In this document: positions 53,250 to 60,966 of the stretch, piece by piece
Layout: every line of letters starts with the position of its first letter
Position numbering within the stretch: position 1 is the stretch's first letter
Assembly: GCF_025336545.1 (NCBI RefSeq)
Contig: NZ_JAODBU010000007.1
Coordinates: 205,450 to 269,449, forward strand
Direction: 5' to 3'
DNA: 64,000 nt
Origin: Eubacterium_U album
Lineage (GTDB): Bacteria > Bacillota > Clostridia > Lachnospirales > Lachnospiraceae
Program-made: the position numbers and the translations under genes
Notes under the pieces: model-generated
The model's input: the letters and a program-made list of their open reading frames with translations, nothing else
What the model was told of the DNA's origin: nothing
The model's database searches: none

Positions 53250-53905
53250 TGAATAAACAGAAAAAACAATTTGTTGTAGTAGTTATTTTGATGGCAGTAT
53301 GTATCATTGGTTATTTTGGCGTTGGTAAATTTTATAAAAATCAGGAAGAAAAAGAATATGAAAATAAAGAGGCAACTGCAATAACGGCATTTGAGTTAAA
53401 AGATTATGAAAAAATAACAGCTTTTAACTATATAACAAATGGCACATCGATTACATTAACAAAAGATAGCGATGGAAAATGGCATGATTCAAGCGATGCA
53501 TCAGTAAATATAAGCAAAGATTCAGTTGAAACTGATATGCTTGCAAAACTTGTGTCAGTAACTGCAGATGAAAAAATTGCTAAAAAGGACGACGTATCTC
53601 AATATGGATTTACCATAGATGATAATGGAAATGTAATTGCAGAGACAAATACAATAGCGCTTACAGACGAGGATAACACAACGTATACATTGTATATTGG
53701 AAAAGAAAATCCTTATGATACAAGTAAATATTATATGATGGTTGAAGGTAATGATAATATTTATTTGGTTGACTCAGATATTCAAACGGCATTTTCGAAG
53801 AATATATCAGATATAACTGAGACAACAACAGAAGCTGCGACACAAGAGAGCACAGAAGTACAGACAGAAGAAATAACTGATGAGGCTGAAGCGAGAACAA
53901 ATTAG
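53249..53905 (+). CDS. DUF4340 extracytoplasmic protein, short form
   Basis: This 218-residue protein has an N-terminal transmembrane helix (about 7-26), one DUF4340 unit (about 40-180: YIVGKEN-like YTLYIGKENPYDTSKYYMMVEG) and an acidic Thr/Glu tail. Family members with the Gld-like ABC permease are often 300-500 residues, so this is a short version. GGAGAAAGAG precedes the ATG, and its start overlaps the permease stop (TAATG). It probably completes the envelope-located ABC complex. Confidence 0.78.
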   Translation: MNKQKKQFVVVVILMAVCIIGYFGVGKFYKNQEEKEYENKEATAITAFELKDYEKITAFNYITNGTSITLTKDSDGKWHDSSDASVNISKDSVETDMLAKLVSVTADEKIAKKDDVSQYGFTIDDNGNVIAETNTIALTDEDNTTYTLYIGKENPYDTSKYYMMVEGNDNIYLVDSDIQTAFSKNISDITETTTEAATQESTEVQTEEITDEAEARTN

Positions 53906-53985
53906 TAAAAAATAGCAAACTATTGAAAAATGTAAAAAAGGAACTGCTAAGACAGAACAAATAAATAATTTTATGATTATCCAAA

Positions 53986-54024
53986 AAAAGTTGATTTATA
54001 ATAATTAAATATAAATCAACTTTT
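53986..54024. terminator. 15-bp hairpin after the Gld-like operon
   Basis: AAAAGTTGATTTATA (53986-54000) pairs perfectly with TATAAATCAACTTTT (54010-54024). On the plus strand TTTT is followed by GGG; on the minus strand the hairpin ends in a run of T. It would therefore terminate better on the minus strand, although no minus gene lies near. Bases 53906-53985 and 54025-54192 show nothing else. Confidence 0.6.
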
Positions 54025-54192
54025 GGGTATTATAATGATAAAGCAAGGGTGAAATTATAAAGATAGTTAAATTTAATTGATGTTAATTAATAAAAAATGA
54101 TGAATAGAAAAGGTAAATTCAATCTTGTAAGAGTGAATTACACTACAAATTAAACTACTAGTTAAAAAAATTAAAAAAAATGAAAAAAGTTG

Positions 54193-54221
54193 TTGACAAA
54201 AGTTGCACAAATGGTTATATT
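54193..54221 (+). promoter_or_regulatory. Promoter of the tRNA-Val/tRNA-Met operon
   Basis: TTGACA (54193-54198), 17-base spacer, TATATT (54216-54221), 23 bases before the first tRNA. Confidence 0.8.
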
Positions 54222-54243
54222 AATAAAGCAGTTTGATTGCAAC

Positions 54244-54316
54244 GGGATCTTAGCTCAGCTGGGAGAGCACCTGCCTTACAAGCAGGGGGTCACAGGTTCG
54301 AGCCCTGTAGGTCCCA
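54244..54316 (+). tRNA. tRNA-Val (anticodon TAC)
   Basis: A 73-nt cloverleaf: acceptor GGGATCT/AGGTCCC, D-arm GCTCAGCTGGGAGAGC, anticodon loop CTTACAA giving TAC, T-arm ACAGGTTCGAGCCCTGT, discriminator A. CCA is not encoded. Confidence 0.97.
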
Positions 54317-54323
54317 TTTATAT

Positions 54324-54397
54324 GGCGAAGTAGCTCAGTTGGCTAGAGCACACGGTTCATACCCGTGGTGTCGAGGGTTCGAATCCCCCCTTCGCTA
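54324..54397 (+). tRNA. tRNA-Met (anticodon CAT)
   Basis: A 74-nt cloverleaf: acceptor GGCGAAG/CTTCGCT (G1-U72), D-arm GCTCAGTTGGCTAGAGC, anticodon stem CACGG/CCGTG with CAT, T-arm GAGGGTTCGAATCCCCC, discriminator A, no encoded CCA. The G1-U72 pair and body resemble elongator Met tRNA of Bacillus. An Ile(CAT) tRNA is a less likely alternative. Confidence 0.92.
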
Positions 54398-54400
54398 CTT

Positions 54401-54435
54401 AAGAAGGTTCTGATTAAGGAAACCTTCTTTTTTTT
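54401..54435 (+). terminator. Terminator after the tRNA pair
   Basis: AAGAAGGTT and AACCTTCTT pair over an 11-base loop and are followed by eight T. Confidence 0.85.
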
Positions 54436-54671
54436 CGTTTATTTAGAAGGTTTATGAAATTTATAAGAAAAAATTGAGCATTGATTATTTGTTACAAAAC
54501 TTGTAATCTTTGTAGATAAAAATACATGAATAGTGTTATACTAAAAAATATGTGTCAGAGAGTGTATAAATATAGTATTTTAATTAACAAGTCGTATATC
54601 GACTGAGATATAGAAAAATGCTATAATATATATTTGAATTAATTTGTTGTATTTATTAAAGGAAATAGATT

Positions 54672-55139
54672 ATGAGAATTGGAATGGGATATGATGTTCA
54701 TAGATTAGGAAAAGAGAGAAAATTAATTTTGGGTGGAGTTACAATTCCGTATGAATATGGATTGATTGGTCACTCAGATGCTGATGTTGTTGTTCATGCT
54801 ATTATGGACGCACTTCTTGGTGCAGCTGCACTTGGAGATATCGGAAAACATTTTCCTGACAATGATGAACAATATAAAGATATATCGAGTATTATATTAT
54901 TAGAACACGTAGGAAAATTGTTAAAAGATAACAATTATACAATTGGAAATATTGATGCAACAATTATTGCACAAAAACCAAAACTTGCTCCATATAGAGA
55001 ACAGATGGTAAAAAACGTAGCGAAAGCTTTAAATATAAACGAAAATCAGGTTTGTATTAAAGCAACGACAGAGGAAGGATTAGGATTTACAGGAGAAGGC
55101 TTGGGAATTTCATCTCAGGCGATTGCACTGCTTAATTAA
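54672..55139 (+). CDS. ispF: 2-C-methyl-D-erythritol 2,4-cyclodiphosphate synthase
   Basis: This 155-residue enzyme of the MEP isoprenoid pathway forms the cyclic diphosphate with loss of CMP. Zinc ligands are in GYDVHRLG (D8, H10) and the following LIGHSDADVVVHAI (H near 41); the tail has KATTEEGLGFTGEGLGI. AAAGGAAA precedes the ATG. The next gene starts 3 bases after its stop. Confidence 0.97.
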   Translation: MRIGMGYDVHRLGKERKLILGGVTIPYEYGLIGHSDADVVVHAIMDALLGAAALGDIGKHFPDNDEQYKDISSIILLEHVGKLLKDNNYTIGNIDATIIAQKPKLAPYREQMVKNVAKALNINENQVCIKATTEEGLGFTGEGLGISSQAIALLN

Positions 55140-55142
55140 GTT

Positions 55143-56054
55143 ATGAAGGATGTAGAATTAAAAGATATTAGAATTGAAGATTACAATAAGTTACAGAAAT
55201 ATTATTTAATGAGAAGGCCAGAGACGGCAGACAGTAATTTGTTGGATTTATATATGTGGACTGATTGTTATCCAACACAATATTTTTGTAATGAAAAAGG
55301 TGTGATGTGGGTAGCAAAAAGCGAAGATAATAAATATTATTCTTCAGTTCCATGTTGCAGGAACGAAGATTTAAAAGAGTGCTTTTATGATACTCAAAAA
55401 TACTTTAATGAAGTTTTAAATAAGAAGCTTGTTATGTATGTAGTTGATAAAGAAGCAGTTGATATTCTTAATTTGCCGGAAGATAAGTATACTGTAATTC
55501 CTGATAGAACTTATTATGATTATGTATATGATGCTCAAAAATTACAGACATTAAGTGGTAGAAAATATCATAAAAAAAAGAATCATTACAATGCATTTTG
55601 TAGGGAATATGAAGGAAGATATGAATTTAAACTGTTAGATAGTACGCATCATGATGAGATAATGGATTATTTGGAAAATTGGAAACAGCATAAAGAGCAT
55701 ACAGAAGAAAAAGAATTTATAGATTTTGAAGCAATTGGAATCAAATATCTTTTAGAACATGAAAATGTATTTGATTATAAAATTGGCTCAGTTTATATAG
55801 ATGATAAATTAGAAGCGTTTACTATTGGAAATTACTACAAACAGGAAGATATGGTTTATATTCCTGTGGAAAAAGCTAATCCAAACATTCGTGGTTTATA
55901 TACTTTTATATGTAGCGAGTTCTTAAAAGTAGCATTTCCAAATGCAGCAAAAGAAAACAGAGAAGACGATATGGGATTAGAAGGACTAAGAAAGTCAAAA
56001 TTGTCATATAATCCAATATATATGGTTGAAAAATATACAATAATTCAAAAATAG
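55143..56054 (+). CDS. DUF2156 (lysyl-lipid synthase-like) protein
   Basis: This 303-residue GNAT-fold protein is like the C-terminal DUF2156 domain of phosphatidylglycerol lysyltransferase. Typical parts are LMRRPETADSNLLDLYMWTDCYPTQYF, RKYHKKKNHYNAFCREY and FTIGNYYKQEDMVYIPVEKANPNIRGLYTFICSEF, plus a late EDDMGLEGLRKSKLSYNP. No membrane helices, so it is a soluble form, perhaps an aminoacyl-tRNA-dependent transferase. Coupled to ispF. Confidence 0.8.
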   Translation: MKDVELKDIRIEDYNKLQKYYLMRRPETADSNLLDLYMWTDCYPTQYFCNEKGVMWVAKSEDNKYYSSVPCCRNEDLKECFYDTQKYFNEVLNKKLVMYVVDKEAVDILNLPEDKYTVIPDRTYYDYVYDAQKLQTLSGRKYHKKKNHYNAFCREYEGRYEFKLLDSTHHDEIMDYLENWKQHKEHTEEKEFIDFEAIGIKYLLEHENVFDYKIGSVYIDDKLEAFTIGNYYKQEDMVYIPVEKANPNIRGLYTFICSEFLKVAFPNAAKENREDDMGLEGLRKSKLSYNPIYMVEKYTIIQK

Positions 56055-56101
56055 TTTCTAATTGTTCGATTAGAAATTGTTTGAATATCAGGAGATGGAA
56101 C

Positions 56102-57103
56102 ATGATTAGATATTTAGAAAAAAACGAAAAACTGAATATCCGAAGTATTTATGAACAATGCTTTCAAGATAGTAAGGAATATACGGATTACTATATGAAT
56201 AATTGTCTTAAGAATAATTTTGTTGCAGTTGATGAAGAGGACGGAGAAATTATTGGTGCAGTACATTTGATACCAAAGACTGTAACAACAGGTAAGCTTA
56301 AAACTAATGTATTTTATATATACGGTGTATCAACATTAGAAAAATACAGAAGAAAAGGTGTAATGAAATCAATATTCAAGTATATTCTTAGTGATATGTA
56401 TGAAGATATGGAGGCATTCACATATTTGATTCCATCAGATGAGACAAACGCCATGATTTATAGAAAACTTGGCTTTGAGTATGTAATGGATAAAGAACTA
56501 CAGAAAAAGGAAGAAGCAAGGAAAAAACCTAGCCATTCACTTATTCTTAGAAAGGCAGAGCCTTCTGATTTCCCAAGATTAGCAATTTTTGCTGAGTCGG
56601 CAATGGAAGAAAGGTATGATGTGTCTTTGACTAAAAATAGAGATTATTTTAAAAAAATGAATGATTTATTAGAAGTTGAGGATGGCAGAATCGAAATTTA
56701 TGTTGAGAATAAGGTTGTTGTAGGATATCGAATAGTTGTAGATGATGAAGCAATTGAGGAAGTTCTTGACAATGAAACACAAAGTATGACATGGTTGCTA
56801 AATGAAAAAAAGCCATATGCCATGGCAAGAATTATAAATTTAAGAAAAACACTAAGACTTATAGGAATGAGAGGAGTAGGACAGTTTGTGATAGAAATTG
56901 AGGATTCAGTCCTTCCGGGAAATAATGGAAGATTTAAAATTTCCTATGAGCATACAAATATAAAAATGGAGCCAACAACTGAAGAAGCAGAGTTTCATGT
57001 TACAATTGGACAGTTGACACAACATGTATTTGGTTATAAATTAATTGATGGATTGCCTGAAGTCTGTATGAAGCACGGATTTTTTATTAATGATTATGTA
57101 TAG
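56102..57103 (+). CDS. GNAT family acetyltransferase, Eis-like layout
   Basis: This 333-residue protein has a GNAT domain (about 1-130; VYGVSTLEKYRRKGVMKSIFKYIL is the acetyl-CoA motif), a second GNAT-like part (about 145-235) and a C-terminal sterol-carrier-like region (about 250-333, FHVTIGQLTQHVFGYKLIDG). That is an Eis-like arrangement. The substrate is unknown. I start it at the ATG at 56102, with GGAG at proper spacing; a TTG seven codons earlier is an unlikely alternative. Confidence 0.82.
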   Translation: MIRYLEKNEKLNIRSIYEQCFQDSKEYTDYYMNNCLKNNFVAVDEEDGEIIGAVHLIPKTVTTGKLKTNVFYIYGVSTLEKYRRKGVMKSIFKYILSDMYEDMEAFTYLIPSDETNAMIYRKLGFEYVMDKELQKKEEARKKPSHSLILRKAEPSDFPRLAIFAESAMEERYDVSLTKNRDYFKKMNDLLEVEDGRIEIYVENKVVVGYRIVVDDEAIEEVLDNETQSMTWLLNEKKPYAMARIINLRKTLRLIGMRGVGQFVIEIEDSVLPGNNGRFKISYEHTNIKMEPTTEEAEFHVTIGQLTQHVFGYKLIDGLPEVCMKHGFFINDYV

Positions 57104-57195
57104 AAATTATCATTACAAGTGTGTATAATCTATGTTGATATCTATGGATATAGGTTATTGATATTTATAGAAGGAAGTAAAAAGAGGGATTTAAA

Positions 57196-57849
57196 ATGGG
57201 ATTCATTCAATATTATAAAGAGCAGGTGGAAGTAATTAAGGATAGAGACCCTGCAATTAAAACAAATTTAGAAGCATTGTTATACCCAAGTTTTTGGGCA
57301 ATATATAAATATAGAAAAGCTCATAAGTTATATGAAAAAGGACACGTATTTCGTGCAAGAATGATATCACAAAGAGCTGCAAGAAAGACTGGAATAGAAA
57401 TTCATCCTGCAGCACAGATTGGTAAAGGATTATTTATTGACCATGGTCATGGAGTTGTTATTGGTGAGACAACAATAATAGGAGATAACGTAACTTTGTA
57501 TCAGGGTGTTACATTAGGTGGTTCAGGAAAGGAAAAAGGTAAAAGACATCCAACTTTGCAGGATAATGTAATGGTTGGAGCGGGAGCTAAAGTATTAGGC
57601 TCATTTACAATTGGAGAAAATTCTAAAATTGGAGCAGGTTCTGTTGTTTTAGAAGAAGTGCCTCCGAATTCAGTAGTTGTAGGTGTACCGGGTGAAATTG
57701 TAAAACAGGATAATGTAAGAATGCCAAGGCTCGATTTGGATCAGGTTAATATGCCAAATCCTGTTCAGTTGGAAATAAAACAACTTAAAAAAGAAAATCT
57801 CGAATTAAAAGAAATAATGATGAAACTAGCAAATCATATTAAGGAGTAA
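57196..57849 (+). CDS. cysE: Serine O-acetyltransferase
   Basis: This 217-residue hexapeptide-repeat enzyme makes O-acetylserine for cysteine synthesis. The N-terminal helices are followed by left-handed beta-helix turns from IEIHPAAQIGKGLFIDHGHGVVIGE (catalytic Asp/His) to VGAGAKVLGSFTIGENSKIGAGSVVLEEVPPNSVVVGVPG. A coiled C-terminal tail is present. Directly followed by cysS 4 bases later, so serine to Cys-tRNA is kept in one operon as in Bacillus. Confidence 0.95.
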   Translation: MGFIQYYKEQVEVIKDRDPAIKTNLEALLYPSFWAIYKYRKAHKLYEKGHVFRARMISQRAARKTGIEIHPAAQIGKGLFIDHGHGVVIGETTIIGDNVTLYQGVTLGGSGKEKGKRHPTLQDNVMVGAGAKVLGSFTIGENSKIGAGSVVLEEVPPNSVVVGVPGEIVKQDNVRMPRLDLDQVNMPNPVQLEIKQLKKENLELKEIMMKLANHIKE

Positions 57850-57853
57850 TAAG

Positions 57854-59260
57854 ATGCAAATATACAATACGCTGACGAAGAAAAAAGAAATATTTAAACC
57901 GATAGACGAAAAACAGGTAGGAATGTATACATGTGGGCCTACAGTTTATCATTATGCACATATTGGAAACTTAAGAAGTTACATAATGGAAGATGTTCTT
58001 GAAAAAGAATTAAGATACGAAGGATATAATGTAAAAAGAGTCATGAACATTACTGATGTAGGTCATTTGTCAAGTGATGCCGACACAGGTGAGGATAAGA
58101 TGCTTAAAGGAGCAAAAAGAGAACATAAGACAGTTCTTGAAATTGCAAAGTTTTATACAGATGCTTTCTTTAGCGATTGTAATAAATTAAACATCAAAAG
58201 ACCTGATGTAGTTGAACCGGCAACAAATTGTATAGATGAATTTATTAAAATGATTTCCGGATTGTTAGAAAAAGGATATGCATATATCGCAGGTGGAAAT
58301 GTATACTTTGATACATCAAAATTGGACAAATACTATACTTTGTCAAGCCATAATGAAGATGACTTGATGGTTGGTGTAAGAGATGATGTTGATGTTGATG
58401 AAAATAAAAGAAACAAGACTGATTTTGTATTGTGGTTTACCAAGTCAAAGTTTGACGATCAGGAATTAAAATGGGATAGCCCATGGGGAGTAGGATATCC
58501 GGGATGGCATATTGAATGCTCATGCATAAGTATGAAGCATTTAGGTGAAAATTTAGATTTGCATTGCGGAGGAATTGATAACATTTTCCCTCATCATACG
58601 AACGAAATTGCACAGAGTGAAGCATATATTGGACATAAATGGTGTAATTACTGGTTCCATGTTCATCATTTAAATGATAAGCAAGGTAAAATGAGTAAAT
58701 CAAAAGGTGATTTTCTTACAGTATCTCTTTTAGAGAAAAAAGGATATAATCCACTTGTGTACAGAATGTTTTGCTTACAGTCTCATTACAGAAAACCATT
58801 GCAATTTTCGTATGAAGTATTAGATTCAGTTGCTGCAGGATATAAGAAATTAAAGAATAGAATTGCTAAATTAGACAAAGAAGGAACTGTTAATGAGGCA
58901 AAGGCAGCTGAATATAAAAAGAAATTTATAGAAATAGTTGGAAACGATTTAAATACAGCATCAGGTATTACTTTAATTTATGACTTATTAAAAGATGATG
59001 TAAATGATGCAACAAAGAGATACATTATTGAAGATTTTGATAAAGTATTATCTTTGGATTTATTGGAAAATGAAAATACACAGGAAAGTTCAGACGTAGA
59101 TTCTGAAATGGAACAGTATATTAAAGAAAGGATTTTAAAACGAGCTGAAGCTAAGAAGGCAAAAGATTTTGCAACAGCAGATGCTATAAGAGAAGAACTC
59201 GCAGCTAAAGGAATTGTTTTGAAAGATACAAGAGAAGGAACAACATGGACAAAAGCGTAA
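57854..59260 (+). CDS. cysS: Cysteinyl-tRNA synthetase
   Basis: This 468-residue class I synthetase has TCGPTVYHYAHIGN (HIGH-type HIGN), zinc ligands (Cys in TCGPTV, C/H in GWHIECSCISMKHLG and HTNE) and KMSKS in LNDKQGKMSKSKG. AAGGAG precedes the ATG. Its end overlaps mrnC by 16 bases. Confidence 0.97.
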   Translation: MQIYNTLTKKKEIFKPIDEKQVGMYTCGPTVYHYAHIGNLRSYIMEDVLEKELRYEGYNVKRVMNITDVGHLSSDADTGEDKMLKGAKREHKTVLEIAKFYTDAFFSDCNKLNIKRPDVVEPATNCIDEFIKMISGLLEKGYAYIAGGNVYFDTSKLDKYYTLSSHNEDDLMVGVRDDVDVDENKRNKTDFVLWFTKSKFDDQELKWDSPWGVGYPGWHIECSCISMKHLGENLDLHCGGIDNIFPHHTNEIAQSEAYIGHKWCNYWFHVHHLNDKQGKMSKSKGDFLTVSLLEKKGYNPLVYRMFCLQSHYRKPLQFSYEVLDSVAAGYKKLKNRIAKLDKEGTVNEAKAAEYKKKFIEIVGNDLNTASGITLIYDLLKDDVNDATKRYIIEDFDKVLSLDLLENENTQESSDVDSEMEQYIKERILKRAEAKKAKDFATADAIREELAAKGIVLKDTREGTTWTKA

Positions 59261-59697
59261 ATAATAACGACATTTTTAAAAGTATAAAAGAATCCATGGG
59301 ATTAAAAGAAATTAATATTGTTGATTATTCACCTTTGACATTGGCTTACATTGGGGATGGAATTTATGAAATTGTAATCAGAACAATGATAGTTGATGAA
59401 GCAAACAGGCAGGTTAACAAAATTCATAAAGCAGCTGCAGATTTAGTAAAAGCTAAAACCCAATCAGATATGATACTTAGTCTTTATGAAGATTTGACTG
59501 AAGATGAGGCTCGTGTTTATAAGCGTGGAAGAAATGCTAAAGCTATAACAAGGGCAAAGAATGCATCAATGGGTGATTACAGAAGAGCAACAGGTTTTGA
59601 GGCTGTAATGGGATATTTATATTTGACTGAGCAGTCTGAAAGAATGATGGAACTTATAAAAAAAGGATTAAACAATATTAAAGAGGATAAGGAATAA
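59245..59697 (+). CDS. mrnC: Mini-ribonuclease III
   Basis: This 150-residue RNase III-like endonuclease lacks the dsRNA-binding domain and matures 23S rRNA in relatives. The catalytic block LAYIGDGIYEIVIRTMI and the RGRNAKAITRAKNASMGDYRRATGFEAVMGYLYL motif are complete. The ATG is preceded by GAAGGA and overlaps the cysS end, matching the cysS-mrnC-rlmB order of Bacillus. Confidence 0.95.
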   Translation: MDKSVNNNDIFKSIKESMGLKEINIVDYSPLTLAYIGDGIYEIVIRTMIVDEANRQVNKIHKAAADLVKAKTQSDMILSLYEDLTEDEARVYKRGRNAKAITRAKNASMGDYRRATGFEAVMGYLYLTEQSERMMELIKKGLNNIKEDKE

Positions 59698-59721
59698 GCT
59701 TTAAGATTAAGAGGAAATAGA

Positions 59722-60462
59722 ATGAGATATAGCGAGTTGACTTTAGAAGGACGTAATGCTGTAATTGAGGCGTTCCGTGCGGGAAAAACAATCGATAAAT
59801 TGTTTGTATTAGAGCATTGTCAGGAAGGCTCGATGAACACAATTATCAGAGAAGCTAAGAAAAAAGATACAATTATAAATTATGTTAAAAAAGAACGTCT
59901 GGATCAAATGTCTGAAACAGGAAAACATCAGGGAGTAATAGCGTATGTAGCTGCATATGATTATGCTACAGTTGATGATATTCTTGAAAGGGCAAGAGAA
60001 AAAGATGAACAGCCTTTCATTATAGTTTTAGACAATATTGAAGACCCACATAATTTAGGGGCAATAATAAGAACTGCTAATTTAGCAGGTGCACATGGAG
60101 TTATTATATCAAAACACAGAGCAGCAGGGTTAACAGCAACAGTTGCAAAGGCTTCAGCAGGTGCAATAAACTATACTCCTGTAGCAAAGGTTACTAATAT
60201 AGCAAAAACAATTGAAAAACTTAAAGACCAAGGATTATGGTTTGTATGCGCTGACATGGGTGGAACAAGAATGTATGACCTTGATTTGAAAGGACCTATA
60301 GGTCTTGTTATAGGAAATGAGGGAGAAGGAGTAAGTAGACTTGTAAAAGAAAAATGCGACTTTATTGCTTCAGTGCCTATGTTTGGAGATATAGATTCCC
60401 TTAATGCTAGCGTTGCTACAGGTGTTTTAGCATATGAAATTGTAAGACAGAGAATGCTATAA
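59722..60462 (+). CDS. rlmB: 23S rRNA (guanosine-2'-O-)-methyltransferase RlmB
   Basis: This 246-residue SPOUT methyltransferase of the TrmH type methylates G2251 in relatives. N-terminal substrate-binding domain (about 1-75, EGRNAVIEAFRAGKTIDKLFV), then knot motifs DNIEDPHNLGAIIRTAN, VIGNEGEGVSRLVKEKCD and SLNASVATGVLAYE. AAGAGGAAA precedes the ATG. The terminator at 60586-60630 follows. Confidence 0.95.
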   Translation: MRYSELTLEGRNAVIEAFRAGKTIDKLFVLEHCQEGSMNTIIREAKKKDTIINYVKKERLDQMSETGKHQGVIAYVAAYDYATVDDILERAREKDEQPFIIVLDNIEDPHNLGAIIRTANLAGAHGVIISKHRAAGLTATVAKASAGAINYTPVAKVTNIAKTIEKLKDQGLWFVCADMGGTRMYDLDLKGPIGLVIGNEGEGVSRLVKEKCDFIASVPMFGDIDSLNASVATGVLAYEIVRQRML

Positions 60463-60585
60463 TATATTAAATGCTTTGTTTGATAGACAGAGAAGACTAT
60501 AATGAATGAAATTCTGATAGAAAGATGATTATATAGTTTTAATTTTTTTAAAGTGTAATTAAAATTTAGCATTAAGTATTAAATA

Positions 60586-60630
60586 GAAAAAATAAGAATC
60601 AGCAAATCAGATGCTGATTCTTATTTTTTA
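60586..60630. terminator. Bidirectional terminator of rlmB and tRNA-Thr
   Basis: AATAAGAATCAGCA (60591-60604) pairs with TGCTGATTCTTATT (60612-60625), with T-runs on both sides. The 120 bases between rlmB and it contain nothing identifiable. Confidence 0.9.
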
Positions 60631-60632
60631 GA

Positions 60633-60705
60633 AGCTCCCGACGGGACTTGAACCCGAGACCTCTACCTTACCAAGGTAGCGCTCTACCGACTGAGCTACG
60701 GGGGC
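60633..60705 (-). tRNA. tRNA-Thr (anticodon GGT)
   Basis: A 73-nt minus-strand tRNA: acceptor GCCCCCG with CGGGAGC, D-arm GCTCAGTCGGTAGAGC, anticodon stem CTACC/GGTAG with loop TTGGTAA (GGT), T-arm TCGGGTTCAAGTCCCGT, discriminator T, no CCA. Two positions do not pair: C3-A70 in the acceptor and T49-T65 at the T-stem base. Discriminator U fits the thrS T-box bulge. Confidence 0.93.
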
Positions 60706-60836
60706 TTAATTAATTTAACTTAAATGATAATAACATAAAGATAGTAAATAGACAATAGAAAAAAGTAAATGTAATTTATTTGATTGTACAAATTGTATTG
60801 CTTAATTGAAATGTTAACGATTAAAAAAATAAAATA

Positions 60837-60890
60837 ATTGTGCAAAATTCATAAAAAAACATTGCAATATTGAAAAAGATTGTGCAAAAT
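60837..60890 (+). repeat. 12-bp direct repeats at the glucanase promoter
   Basis: ATTGTGCAAAAT occurs at 60837-60848 and again at 60879-60890, 42 bases start to start (about four helical turns). The second copy lies between the proposed -35 and -10. A palindromic ATTGCAAT and CAATATTG lie between them. The pattern suggests regulator binding sites. The remaining 60706-60836 is AT-rich with nothing else seen. Confidence 0.7.
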
Positions 60891-60898
60891 GATAAACT
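60870..60898 (+). promoter_or_regulatory. Promoter of the GH16 glucanase gene
   Basis: TTGAAA (60870-60875), 17-base spacer, TAAACT (60893-60898). One direct-repeat copy fills the spacer, a position expected for a repressor site. Confidence 0.55.
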
Positions 60899-60966
60899 AT
60901 ATACAATTGGAAATTGGGGAATGATTATAATGAGCTATATGATGTGTTTGAAGGAGGACTTTTTTA

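Noticed and set aside
60171..60572. Minus-strand frame of 133 codons at the end of rlmB
   Set aside because: Overlaps a conserved SPOUT methyltransferase on the other strand and lacks a ribosome-binding site.
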